From Peptoanaerobacter stomatis (GTDB lineage: Bacteria; Bacillota; Clostridia; Peptostreptococcales; Filifactoraceae), in the NCBI RefSeq assembly GCF_000238095.2, contig NZ_JH815225.1:522724-586723 (forward strand): a DNA stretch of 64,000 nucleotides. Direction: 5' to 3'. How positions within the stretch are numbered: position 1 is the first letter of the stretch; each line of letters starts with the position of its first letter. Shown here piece after piece: positions 49,171-58,711 of the stretch. The notes beneath the pieces are model-generated. The model was not told the origin of the DNA and made no database searches. It saw only the letters and a list, made by a program, of their open reading frames with translations. The position numbers were made by a program, and so were the translations under genes.

Positions 49171-50445
49171 TAAAAAAATTGCAACATAAATTTATACTTA
49201 TATCCGTTTTGACGATATTTGCAGTTATGACAATAATTCTTTGCATAGGAAATTTTATATTGTATAAAAACATTAATGACCGGCAAAATAATTTACTTAA
49301 TATACTTATAGATAACGGCGGATATTTCCCTGAAAAAATTGATGATGGTAAAATCAAAAACAATGATGAACAAGCACCATTTCGGGAGGAAAATAAAGAT
49401 TTTGAAAAGACAAGAAAACCATATTTTGAAATTTCTCCCGAAGCTCCTTATGAAAACAGATTTTTCAGTGCCGTTTTTAGTGATAACGGAAATTTAATAT
49501 CAATAAATACAGGCTTTATCTCTGCAATATCAACCACTCAGGCAACAGATATGTCACACAGTGTATATAAATCAAATAAACTTACAGGCTATCTGGGCAA
49601 TTATAAATACAAAAAAGCTGATTATTCAGATGGAAACGATAATTGTATTTTTAGACAGTACAAGAGATCTTGATACTCTTAAAATATTTTTAATCGTAAG
49701 CGTATTTATAATAATAATTGCAATGCTTGCAGTATTCATAACAGTATGTTTTTTCTCAAAAATAGCTGTAAAGCCTATGGAAGAAAGTTATAGAAAACAA
49801 AAGAGGTTTATAACAGACGCTTCACATGAGATAAAAACACCTCTTGCAATAATAGATGCAAATACTGATTTAATAGAAATAGAATATGGAGAATCAGAAT
49901 GGACTAAAAGTAATAAAAATCAAGTGCAAAGATTGACTAATCTTACAAATTCATTAGTATCCCTTTCAAGAATGGATGAAGAAAGTAATAATACAATTAT
50001 GACAGATTTTTCTCTATCAAAAGTTATAGCTGAAGAATCTGAATCTTATGCAGCTTTGGCAAATACAAGAAAAAAAACTCTAAATATAAATATAGAAAAA
50101 AACATTTCATATTATGGAAATGAACAATATATAAGGCAAATGATAGGGATATTTCTTGACAATGCAATAAAATACTCTAATGAAAAAGGAACAATCACCT
50201 TAAACTTAAAAAAACAAGGAAAGAAAAAATCCCTTTCCATAAAAAATACATTAGATTATATTGAAGTAGGAAACCATGATATACTATTCGAAAGATTTTA
50301 CAGAGCAGATAATTCAAGAAATTCTGAAAGCGGTGGATATGGAATAGGACTCTCGCTTGCAAAATCTATTATAAACATTCACAAAGGAACTGTAATTGCC
50401 CTATCAAGAGATAAAAACAGTATAGAGTTTAAAATTATATTATAA
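49167..50445 (+). pseudogene. sensor histidine kinase, frameshifted near 49635
   Basis: The first frame (49167-49673) gives a transmembrane helix and an extracytoplasmic sensor region, then stops. The second frame resumes from about 49630 with 'TIIVFLDSTRDLDTLK', a second transmembrane helix, the H box 'FITDASHEIKTPLAII' and the ATPase N and G boxes ('IFLDNAIKYS', 'GGYGIGLSLAKSII'). The two parts abut at GATGGAAACGATA; one extra A there would explain the shift. All kinase motifs are intact, so this is a recent mutation, a sequencing error, or a two-part gene; the ATG at 49630 could restart the kinase part. It overlaps the regulator by four bases. Confidence 0.85.
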
Positions 50446-50600
50446 AATTGGAGTTTAAATAGTTTCGTGAGATATGTAAAAAATCATATTTCTATTATTT
50501 TTAAGTTTTTTAAATAAATTTTTGTCTATTTAATAAATTAAGTGTAGTTTTATCACAAGAAAAACTATACACAAAAACATTTACAATACCGTTTATTTTT

Positions 50601-50649
50601 ATACGCCTATAAGGTTAGTTTTATTATCAAAATACCTTAATAGGCGTAT
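50601..50649. terminator. bidirectional terminator between kinase and cyclase genes
   Basis: Arms 50601-50615 and 50634-50649 (ATACGCCTATAAGGT with ACCTTAATAGGCGTAT) pair with a one-base bulge. They lie between convergent genes and have T/A-rich flanks. Confidence 0.75.
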
Positions 50650-50668
50650 TATAATTTCAAAGTTTAAA

Positions 50669-51298
50669 TTAAAGCGAAAAATCTTCTATAAGCACAGCTC
50701 TTATAGGAGATGCATCACTATCTTTTATTTTAAGTGGTAATGCACTTAAAAAATATTCTCCTTCATTTACATCCTTTAACATCATATCTTCTATAACTCC
50801 TATATTTGCTCTCAATATTATTTTATGTGTAGGATGGTGCTTTTTGTCTCTTTCTATGCTCATAGCATCTATACCTAAACTTTGTATCTGCTTTTCAGCT
50901 AAATACTCCGCTGCATCTTCTTCTATATATACAAATTTAGGATTATACACAGTATCATATGAATTTTTAGTTTTAAATATTACTCTGTCATCTTTTTGTA
51001 TATCTAAACTTTCTATATCTTTTTTTGTGATAAATTCATCTACATTTGTAAGGTCAAAAACTTTACATTTCCCTATAAATTTTGACACATTGTATTTATC
51101 TATAGTGTTGCCGTTTTTTACCATGTGAAGAGGTGCATCTATATGTGTTCCGCAATGCAAGTCTGTATCCAATCTCGACTCATAGTAATCTCCCGTTTCA
51201 TAGCTTGATACTATAGTCCTCTTTATTTTTTTTTCTTCTCTATTTTTATATACTACCATATCTTCTGATATAAGTTTTGATACGTCATATATTTTCAT
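50669..51298 (-). CDS. cyclase-family metal hydrolase (kynurenine formamidase-like)
   Basis: 209 residues. The metal-binding signature HCGTHIDAPLH at about residues 48-58 is that of the cyclase/KynB family, with a further 'LGIDAMSIERDKKHHPTHKIIL' segment carrying Asp and His ligands. Members hydrolyse N-formylkynurenine, isatin and other amides or lactams; no tryptophan-catabolism gene is nearby, so the substrate is open. AAGGGGAA precedes the ATG. It is possibly downstream of gnd-zwf, with about 80 bases between. Confidence 0.83.
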   Translation of the reverse strand: MKIYDVSKLISEDMVVYKNREEKKIKRTIVSSYETGDYYESRLDTDLHCGTHIDAPLHMVKNGNTIDKYNVSKFIGKCKVFDLTNVDEFITKKDIESLDIQKDDRVIFKTKNSYDTVYNPKFVYIEEDAAEYLAEKQIQSLGIDAMSIERDKKHHPTHKIILRANIGVIEDMMLKDVNEGEYFLSALPLKIKDSDASPIRAVLIEDFSL

Positions 51299-51381
51299 AA
51301 AAACTTCCCCTTATAGATAATAAATAAGTTTTTTATAAAGCATTTATTTAAAAAACTATTATTTATAATTTTAAATCAGCC

Positions 51382-52827
51382 TTATATCCATTTTCTACCG
51401 TCTTTTCCAATTATTTTTTCTGCTTGTGCAGGCCCTTTACTTCCTTGCTCATAAACATATAGCTTGTTGGAATATTTTCTATAATTATCCATTACTTCAT
51501 TCATATATTTCCAGCTGAGTTCTATTTGCTCCCATCTTGAAAACAATGTTCTGTTTGAATTCATACAAGCCTCCAACAATCTCTCATATGACCAAGGAGA
51601 ATTTATTGAATTTTGTGCATCACAACTTTGACAGTAATTAAGATTTGCCACATCTATATCATCGCTTGTTCCCGGTTTTTTTATATTAAATCTCAAATTT
51701 ATTCCTTCTTCAGGCTGTATTTTTATCTCTAATATATTGTTTTCGGCAATCTGTTGTAAATCTCCATTGCCATAGTTTTGGGCAAGCATTTTTGATGTGT
51801 GCGTTGTGGGTTTAAATTGGATTATTATACTCATTTCTCTTGAATGCAATTTTTTCCCTGTCCTCACATAAAAAGGCACATCTTTCCATCTTTCATTATC
51901 AATAAATATTTTCATAGCAACATAAGTTTCTGTTTTTGAATTCGGATTTACATTTTTTTCTTTTGTATAGCCGTCATATTGACCAAGCACCATATAATCG
52001 TCTATATCCTTTGAATTTATCTTCCTTAATTTTTTGAATATATCTATCTGTGCGTCTTTTATGTCGCTTGAAGAAAATGTATCGGGTTCATTCATTGCAA
52101 CTATGGAAAGTATTTGGAATATATGATTTTGGAGCATATCTGCTATAGCTCCGCTTTTGTCATAATATCCTCCTCTTGTTTCAACTCCTATTGACTCAAA
52201 TACATTTATTTGAACATTATCTATAAATTCATTATTCCATACACCGTTAAACATTGTATTAAAAAATCTTATAGTCATTATGTTTAACAGCATTTCTTTA
52301 CCTAAATAATGGTCTATATAATAGATATTTTTATAATCTAAATATTTTTTGAATATTAGGTTCAGCCTTTGAGCAGATTCCAAATCTTTTCCAAACGGTT
52401 TTTCCACTATAATTTTAGATTCTTTCAGTATATCACTATGCTTTGCAAGTCCATCTGTAATAGGTTCAAAAAACTCCGGTGAAACTGCATAGTAATAAAT
52501 GAGATTATTGGATAAATTCATCTCATTAAAATAATTATACAAGTTTTTGTATTCTTCTAACTCCATAAAATGAAGTTTATAATAAAAAATATTTAAACAA
52601 AATTTTTCAAATTTTTCTTCATCATAAGCTCTTCTTGAAAAATTTTTTACCCAATCTTTTATTATACTTCTATAATCTTCATTAGTATAATCTCGTCTTC
52701 CTATTCCTATTATATAAAAATTTTTTTCTAATTTATCAAATATATATAAGTCGTAGAGTGCCGGAAATAATTTTCTATATGCTAAATCTCCGGTACCTCC
52801 AAATATTATAAGTGCATTATTTTTCAT
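51382..52827 (-). CDS. zwf: glucose-6-phosphate 1-dehydrogenase
   Basis: 481 residues. 'IIFGGTGDLAYRKLFPALYDLY' is the NADP-binding fingerprint, and RIDHYLGKE-type 'YIDHYLGKEMLLN' carries the catalytic His and Lys. 'VPFYVRTGKKL' and 'INSPWSYERLLEACMN' are conserved. It makes 6-phosphogluconolactone and NADPH, the entry to the oxidative pentose phosphate path. It follows gnd by 23 bases behind AAGGAGA. No pgl gene is adjacent. Confidence 0.95.
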   Translation of the reverse strand: MKNNALIIFGGTGDLAYRKLFPALYDLYIFDKLEKNFYIIGIGRRDYTNEDYRSIIKDWVKNFSRRAYDEEKFEKFCLNIFYYKLHFMELEEYKNLYNYFNEMNLSNNLIYYYAVSPEFFEPITDGLAKHSDILKESKIIVEKPFGKDLESAQRLNLIFKKYLDYKNIYYIDHYLGKEMLLNIMTIRFFNTMFNGVWNNEFIDNVQINVFESIGVETRGGYYDKSGAIADMLQNHIFQILSIVAMNEPDTFSSSDIKDAQIDIFKKLRKINSKDIDDYMVLGQYDGYTKEKNVNPNSKTETYVAMKIFIDNERWKDVPFYVRTGKKLHSREMSIIIQFKPTTHTSKMLAQNYGNGDLQQIAENNILEIKIQPEEGINLRFNIKKPGTSDDIDVANLNYCQSCDAQNSINSPWSYERLLEACMNSNRTLFSRWEQIELSWKYMNEVMDNYRKYSNKLYVYEQGSKGPAQAEKIIGKDGRKWI

Positions 52828-52850
52828 TTAATTCTCCTTAGAGCTTCCAT

Positions 52851-54263
52851 TTATTTATTCAATGATTTTATCCAATCAAAATGGAAAACCCCTTCTTTAT
52901 CTATTCTTTCAAATGTGTGTGCTCCGAAATAATCCCTTTGTGCTTGTATCAGATTTGCACCTAAAACGGATGATGAATATGTGTCTATATATGATAAGGC
53001 ACTTGACATTGCATATATGCTTACTCCGCTCAAGGCACACATTGAAACCAGCTTTCTAAGTGATGATATATTTTTGTTTATTTGATTTAAGAAAAAATCT
53101 GTAAACATCAAATTTTCAATATTTTTATTTTTCTCAAAAGCATTTGATATATCATTTAGAAATTTAGCTCTTATTATACAGCCACCTCTAAAAATTTCGG
53201 CTATTTTTGAAAAATTCAAATCCCAACCATAAGTTTTTTGTGCTTTGCTCAGTAATTTAAAACCCTGTGCATAAGCTACAATTTTACTCGTATACAAGCT
53301 GTACTTAACCAATTCTATCAATTCTTTTTTATCTATATTCACATTTATATCTTCTTTTTTAAATATCTTGCTTGCTTTTTCTCTTTCATCCTTCAAAGTT
53401 GACATAAATCTACCGTTTAATGCACTTGTTATCGTAGAAATATCCACGCCTAAATCTATGGCTTCCAAATTTGTCCATTTACCTGTACCTTTTTGATTTG
53501 CAACATCCAATATTTTATCTATAAGATATGATTTATTATCATCTTTGACGGAGAATATATCTGATGTTATTTCTATAAGATAGCTTTCAAGTTCTGATTT
53601 ATTCCAATCATCAAAAACTTCATGAAGTTCATCATTTGACAGCTTACCGATTTGTTTTAATATTAAATATGCTTCACTTATAAGTTGCATATCCGCATAC
53701 TCTATGCCGTTGTGCACCATTTTTACATAGTGTCCCGCACCATCTGTAGATATATATGCACAGCAAGGCTCATCATCAACTTTTGCAGATATGTCTTCAA
53801 ATATATTTTTTACAGCAGGATATATATTTTCATCCGTTCCAACCATTATAGCAGGTCCAAATCTTGCGCCTTCTTCTCCACCTGAAACTCCTGCACCTAC
53901 ATAATTTATTCCCTTTTGTGCAAGATAATTTTTTCTTCTTATAGTGTCTTTAAAATATGAATTCCCACCATCTATCAATATATCATCTTTTTCTACAAAC
54001 TCTAAAAGTTGTTCTATAAGTTTATCTACAGCTTCTCCCGCTTTTATCATAAACATTATTTTTCTCGGCTTTTCCAAAGAATCTATCAATTCTCTTAACG
54101 AATATACAGGCACAAAATTATTATGAGGTGTATTGTTCATGACGTCATCAATTACACTTACTGTTCTGTTAAAAATAGACACTTTATATCCTTTATCAGC
54201 CATATTAAGTGCAAGATTAGTCCCCATTACAGAAAGACCGATAAGACCTATGTTACTTTTCAT
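52851..54263 (-). CDS. gnd: 6-phosphogluconate dehydrogenase (decarboxylating)
   Basis: 470 residues. 'IGLIGLSVMGTNLALNMADKGY' binds NADP; 'VGAGVSGGEEGARFGPAIMVG' and 'YVKMVHNGIEYADMQLISEAY' hold the catalytic Lys-His-Asn set. The C-terminal tail 'QAQRDYFGAHTFERIDKEGVFHFDW' is full length. It converts 6-phosphogluconate to ribulose 5-phosphate. It is first in gnd-zwf, together forming the oxidative branch. AAGGAG precedes the ATG. Confidence 0.95.
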   Translation of the reverse strand: MKSNIGLIGLSVMGTNLALNMADKGYKVSIFNRTVSVIDDVMNNTPHNNFVPVYSLRELIDSLEKPRKIMFMIKAGEAVDKLIEQLLEFVEKDDILIDGGNSYFKDTIRRKNYLAQKGINYVGAGVSGGEEGARFGPAIMVGTDENIYPAVKNIFEDISAKVDDEPCCAYISTDGAGHYVKMVHNGIEYADMQLISEAYLILKQIGKLSNDELHEVFDDWNKSELESYLIEITSDIFSVKDDNKSYLIDKILDVANQKGTGKWTNLEAIDLGVDISTITSALNGRFMSTLKDEREKASKIFKKEDINVNIDKKELIELVKYSLYTSKIVAYAQGFKLLSKAQKTYGWDLNFSKIAEIFRGGCIIRAKFLNDISNAFEKNKNIENLMFTDFFLNQINKNISSLRKLVSMCALSGVSIYAMSSALSYIDTYSSSVLGANLIQAQRDYFGAHTFERIDKEGVFHFDWIKSLNK

Positions 54264-54474
54264 ATTTAAAACTCCTTAGTTTTTATATTTTATAGTAAAT
54301 TAATTTAAAACAGTTACATTCAAATTAATTACAAATTTTTAAGATTAATTATATACTAAACTTATCTTTATTTGTCTTTTTATACCCTTATTATTAATAT
54401 TAATCTTACAAATTAGAATTTTTTCAAAAAATTAATAATATAAAAAGTAGAAACTTTATATTCTGTAATAGCCT

Positions 54475-54540
54475 TAATACTAAAAATGAATAGAATAATG
54501 TATATTTTTATTTTTAAGAATTTATTAGCTAAGTAAAATT
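54475..54540. repeat. truncated AT-rich repeat element, copy 8
   Basis: The 66 bases from TAATACTAAAAATGAATAGA match closely the reverse complement of the right half of the copy at 63567-63694. Shared runs include AATAGAATAATG, GATTTTTAAGAATT-like and AGCTAA...AAAATT. It ends where the next copy begins. Confidence 0.75.
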
Positions 54541-54658
54541 AATACTAAAATCTTATGAAATAATGGAAAAACATAATAATTAATTTTTCAAATAAACTAT
54601 TTATATTAATGTTATATAATTATAAAAGTATCTATAATTTTATTAGAAAATAGTATAA
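54540..54658. repeat. AT-rich inverted-terminal repeat element, copy 9
   Basis: It runs from TAATACTAAAATCTTATG to TAATTTTATTAGAAAATAGTATA. Its reverse complement matches 3718-3837 over nearly the full 119 bases. It is joined head to tail with the truncated copy 54475-54540. Confidence 0.8.
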
Positions 54659-54737
54659 GTATACTTAAAATAAGTAACTTATATAAGTTTTGTACATTAA
54701 TCAAACTAATATTGCTATAATACAAATAAAACAAAAA

Positions 54738-54772
54738 AAATAGCCACCCGATTTTTTTACAAGTGGCTATTT
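54738..54772 (-). terminator. terminator after prfB
   Basis: Arms 54738-54747 and 54763-54772 (AAATAGCCAC with GTGGCTATTT) pair perfectly. On the minus strand a run of T follows the stem. Confidence 0.8.
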
Positions 54773-54777
54773 AATAT

Positions 54778-55876
54778 CTACTTTTCTTTATTGATTAAAT
54801 ACGAATTTATAAACGGCATTATATCTCCATCCATAACGGATGTGATATTGCCTATTTCAAAGTTTGTTCTATGATCTTTTACCATTGTATATGGTTGAAA
54901 AACATATGAGCGTATTTGAGAACCCCAAGCTATTAATGAATATTTTCCTTGAATATCTTCTATCTTATCTTTATGTTCAAGTTCTTTAAGCTCAATCAAC
55001 TTAGCCATGAGCATCTTCATAGCTGTATCTTTATTCGAAAACTGTGAACGCTCATTTTGACACTGTACTACTACTCCTGTCGGAATATGAGTTATCCTTA
55101 TAGCTGATTCTGTTTTATTTACGTGTTGTCCTCCGGCGCCTGATGAACGATATGTGTCTATCTTCAAATCTTTAGGATTTATATCTATCTTGATACTGTC
55201 ATCGAGTTCAGGCAGTACATCTACTGACGCAAATGATGTATGTCTTTTCCCCGAAGAATCGAACGGAGATATTCTTACTAATCTGTGGACACCTTTTTCA
55301 CATTTTAGATATCCATAGGCGTTATCTCCTTCTATGTGCAAGGTTGCCGATTTTATTCCGGCTTCAGGATCTTGCTGTATATCTATATAATATATCTTAA
55401 ATCCCATATTTTGAGCAAATCTTGTATACATTCTAAGCAACATCTGCGTCCAATCTTGTGCATCTAAACCGCCTGTTCCTGAATGTACCGATAAAATTGC
55501 ATTATTAGCATCATATTCTCCACTCAACAAGACCTGCAATGACAACTGTTTTATATCAGCTTGAACATCATCTATCTCTTTTATAAGCTCTTCTTCTAAA
55601 TTCTCATCTTCTGTTGCCAATTCAAACAATACTTCTAAATCTTCCAGTTTTGAAGACGCTGTATTATAACTTTCCAATTTCGTCTGTATCTGTTTAGATT
55701 TTTTTAATATTTTTTGTGCATTTTCTCTGTCATTCCAAAAATCTTGTGCATTTATCTCTTCTTTTAAAATTTCATCTTGTTTTTTCAAATTATCTATGTC
55801 AAAGAGAAACACTGATTTCTTTAAGCATATTTTGAACAGATTTTATATTTTCTCTGTGTTCCTGTATATTAAGCAT
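54778..55876 (-). CDS. prfB: peptide chain release factor 2, with +1 programmed frameshift
   Basis: The zero frame starts at ATG 55876 (GGGAGAT upstream) and gives 25 codons ending CTT-TGA at 55804-55799. Reading continues in the +1 frame from GAC at 55800, 340 more codons, for 365 residues in all, the usual RF2 length. The shift string CTTTGAC is the conserved prfB site. Codon-recognition SPF (RISPFDSSGKRHTS) and catalytic GGQ (SSGAGGQHVNKTES) are both present. RF2 releases at UGA and UAA. It starts two bases after the secA stop; the secA-prfB order is common in Firmicutes. Confidence 0.95.
55798..55804 (-). promoter_or_regulatory. prfB programmed +1 frameshift site
   Basis: Minus-strand CTTTGAC: CTT is codon 25, TGA the in-frame stop, GAC the first +1 codon. 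No purine-rich SD-like enhancer is visible just upstream; the preceding codons read GTG-TTT-like AGT GTT TCT. Confidence 0.9.
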
Positions 55877-55878
55877 TT

Positions 55879-58572
55879 TTATCTCCCACAGCAATTTTTA
55901 TATTTTTTACCGCTTCCGCAAGGGCATGAATCATTTCTTCCAATTTTATTTTCTTTTACTATAGTTTTTGAACTTGTATCTTCCTGTGTAGTATCACTTG
56001 CACCTTTTTCTTGCAACTTATCCATATCTACTACTGATTTTCTTACAAGTTGTATATCAGGTCTCGGTTTTAATTCAAATCCGTATACATATTCAACAGT
56101 ATCTTCTTGTATAGATTCCACCATCGCATCAAACATATCAAAACCTTCTATTTGATATGCTCTTACAGGATTATCCTGTCCTATTGCTCTAAGACCTATA
56201 CCTTGCTTTAACTGATCCATAGCATCTATATGATCCATCCATTTAGTGTCAACCATTTGAAGAAGTATCATTCTTTCTATTTCTCTCATTGTATCTGATC
56301 CTATTTGTGCTTCTTTTTGCATATATCTGTTTTCTGCTACTTCAATGGCTTTATCATATAAATCTTGCTTTTCTAATTTATCTTCTGCTTTAAAATCAAG
56401 AAGAGTTTCAAGTCTTAAAAGTTTGCTAAGTCCATGATTAATCTCATTATAATCCCATTCTTCCGGATCTTGACTGTCGCCGGTATTCTTATCTATAACT
56501 TTTTGTACTTGCTTTTTAATCATTTCTACAATTTCTTCTTTTATATTTTCGCCTTCTAATACTCTTCTTCTTTCATCATATATTATAGTTCTTTGTTTGT
56601 TCATTACATCGTCATATTCTAAGACATGTTTTCTTATCCCGAAGTTTTTACCCTCCACTTTCTTTTGGGCACCTTCTATTGATTTTGATAATATTCCTGC
56701 CTCTATAGGTGTGTCATCATCCATTCCAAGTGACTCAACCATAGATTGCATCTTCTCAGAACCGAACAATCTCATAAGTTCATCTTCAAGTGATATAAAG
56801 AATTTTGAAACACCAGGGTCTCCCTGTCTACCTGAACGTCCTCTAAGCTGATTATCTATACGTCTTGATTCATGTCTTTCTGTACCTATTATGCAAAGAC
56901 CGCCTGCATCTATTACTTTTTGCTGTTCTTCTTTTAATTCTTCTTTCTTTTTAGCCAACAATTCTTGGTATTTTTTTCTTGCTGACAATATTTCTTCATC
57001 TTCTGTTTGAGTGAATGCTTTTGCTTGATTGATTAATTCTTCATCATATTCAAGTTTTACCATTTCTCTTTCTGCCAAAAATTCAGGATTACCTCCTAAT
57101 ATTATGTCGGTACCTCTACCTGCCATATTGGTAGCTATTGTAACTTGACCGAATCTACCTGCTTGGGCAACTATTTCAGCTTCTTTTTTATGATTTTTGG
57201 CATTCAAAACTTCATGTTCAATACCTTGTTTTTTAAGCATTGAAGAAAGTTTTTCAGAATTTTCTATGGATATTGTACCTACAAGAACAGGTTGGCCTTT
57301 TGCATGATGCTCTTTTATTTCTTCTATTACTGCTCTAAACTTACCATTTTCACTCTTATATACGGAATCATTCAAATCTTTTCTTTGTATAGGTCTGTTT
57401 GTAGGTATTTGCACTACGTCCATTCTATATATGGCTCTAAATTCTTCTTCTTCTGTCTTTGCAGTACCTGTCATACCAGAAATTTTATTATACATTCTAA
57501 AATAATTTTGAAATGTTATTGTTGCAAGCGTCTTTGACTCTCTTTGTACTTCGAGACCTTCTTTAGCCTCTATAGCTTGATGAAGTCCTTCTGAATATCT
57601 TCTACCGAACATGAGTCTGCCCGTAAAATCATCTACTATTACTATTTCTCCATCTTTTACAACATAATCAACATCACGTTTCATAAGAGTATTAGCTCTA
57701 AGTGCCTGATTTATATTGTGATAAAGCTCTATATTATCTAAATCTGTAAGATTTTCTATATTAAAGAATTTTTGTGCTTTTTCAAGTCCTTCATCTGTAA
57801 GTGATGACGCATTTTCTTTTTCATCTACCGTATAATCTGTCTCTTTATTGAGTGTCTTTATAAATGTATCCGCTTGAGAATATAATGTTGTGGACTTATC
57901 TCCTTGGCCTGATATTATAAGAGGTGTTCTCGCTTCATCTATAAGTATTGAGTCAACCTCATCGACTATGGCATAATTAAGTTCTCTTTGAACCATATTT
58001 TCTTTATAAGTTACCATATTGTCTCTTAAATAGTCAAAACCGAATTCATTGTTTGTACCATAAGTTATATCTGCCATATAAGAGGCACGTCTTTGAGCAT
58101 CTTTAAGTCCATGTACTATAACTCCTGTTGTAAGACCTAAAAATCCATATAATTTTGACATCCACTCCATATCTCTTTTTGCAAGATAATCATTTACAGT
58201 GATTACGTGAACGCCTTTACCTTCAAGAGCATTTAGATATACAGGTAAAGTTGCAACCAAAGTTTTACCTTCTCCTGTTTTCATCTCTGCAATTCTACCT
58301 TGATGAAGTACCATTCCACCCATAAGCTGAACATCGAAATGACGCATACCGAGCACTCTTTTTGATGCTTCTCTACAAACTGCAAAAGCCTCTTCAAGTA
58401 TGTCATCAAGAGTTTGCCCTTCTGATAATCTTTTCTTAAATTCATCAGTTTTTGCAACAAGTTCTTTATCAGACAGCTTTATCATACTATCTTCAAGTGA
58501 ATTTATTATATCTACTCTCTTTTTAAGCTTATTTATTTCTCTATTAGCAAAATAACTCTCTAAAAATCCCAA
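55879..58572 (-). CDS. secA: preprotein translocase ATPase SecA
   Basis: 897 residues. It starts [17 protein letters not shown]; Walker A is [11 protein letters not shown] near residue 98-108, and Walker B-type '[21 protein letters not shown]' follows. The helicase-type '[23 protein letters not shown]' is motif VI. The C-terminal SEC-C zinc site [13 protein letters not shown] is intact. It drives Sec export through SecYEG. The start is TTG at 58572 behind AAGGGGAA. Its stop lies two bases before the prfB ATG. Confidence 0.96.
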   Translation of the reverse strand: MGFLESYFANREINKLKKRVDIINSLEDSMIKLSDKELVAKTDEFKKRLSEGQTLDDILEEAFAVCREASKRVLGMRHFDVQLMGGMVLHQGRIAEMKTGEGKTLVATLPVYLNALEGKGVHVITVNDYLAKRDMEWMSKLYGFLGLTTGVIVHGLKDAQRRASYMADITYGTNNEFGFDYLRDNMVTYKENMVQRELNYAIVDEVDSILIDEARTPLIISGQGDKSTTLYSQADTFIKTLNKETDYTVDEKENASSLTDEGLEKAQKFFNIENLTDLDNIELYHNINQALRANTLMKRDVDYVVKDGEIVIVDDFTGRLMFGRRYSEGLHQAIEAKEGLEVQRESKTLATITFQNYFRMYNKISGMTGTAKTEEEEFRAIYRMDVVQIPTNRPIQRKDLNDSVYKSENGKFRAVIEEIKEHHAKGQPVLVGTISIENSEKLSSMLKKQGIEHEVLNAKNHKKEAEIVAQAGRFGQVTIATNMAGRGTDIILGGNPEFLAEREMVKLEYDEELINQAKAFTQTEDEEILSARKKYQELLAKKKEELKEEQQKVIDAGGLCIIGTERHESRRIDNQLRGRSGRQGDPGVSKFFISLEDELMRLFGSEKMQSMVESLGMDDDTPIEAGILSKSIEGAQKKVEGKNFGIRKHVLEYDDVMNKQRTIIYDERRRVLEGENIKEEIVEMIKKQVQKVIDKNTGDSQDPEEWDYNEINHGLSKLLRLETLLDFKAEDKLEKQDLYDKAIEVAENRYMQKEAQIGSDTMREIERMILLQMVDTKWMDHIDAMDQLKQGIGLRAIGQDNPVRAYQIEGFDMFDAMVESIQEDTVEYVYGFELKPRPDIQLVRKSVVDMDKLQEKGASDTTQEDTSSKTIVKENKIGRNDSCPCGSGKKYKNCCGR

Positions 58573-58711
58573 CTTCAGTTCCCCTTTTCATTTTTGTTTA
58601 ACAATTTATAGTAACCCATATCTTAATATTTTTCAAGAGCTAATTTAATTAAATATATATTAACTGTCATAAGACAATTCACTATAAAAAGTTATCATTT
58701 TTATTCTTTTT

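Noticed and set aside
49630-49640. Programmed frameshift or phase-variable tract in the sensor kinase
   Set aside because: No slippery heptamer, long homopolymer or downstream structure is evident; a plain indel is the simpler explanation.
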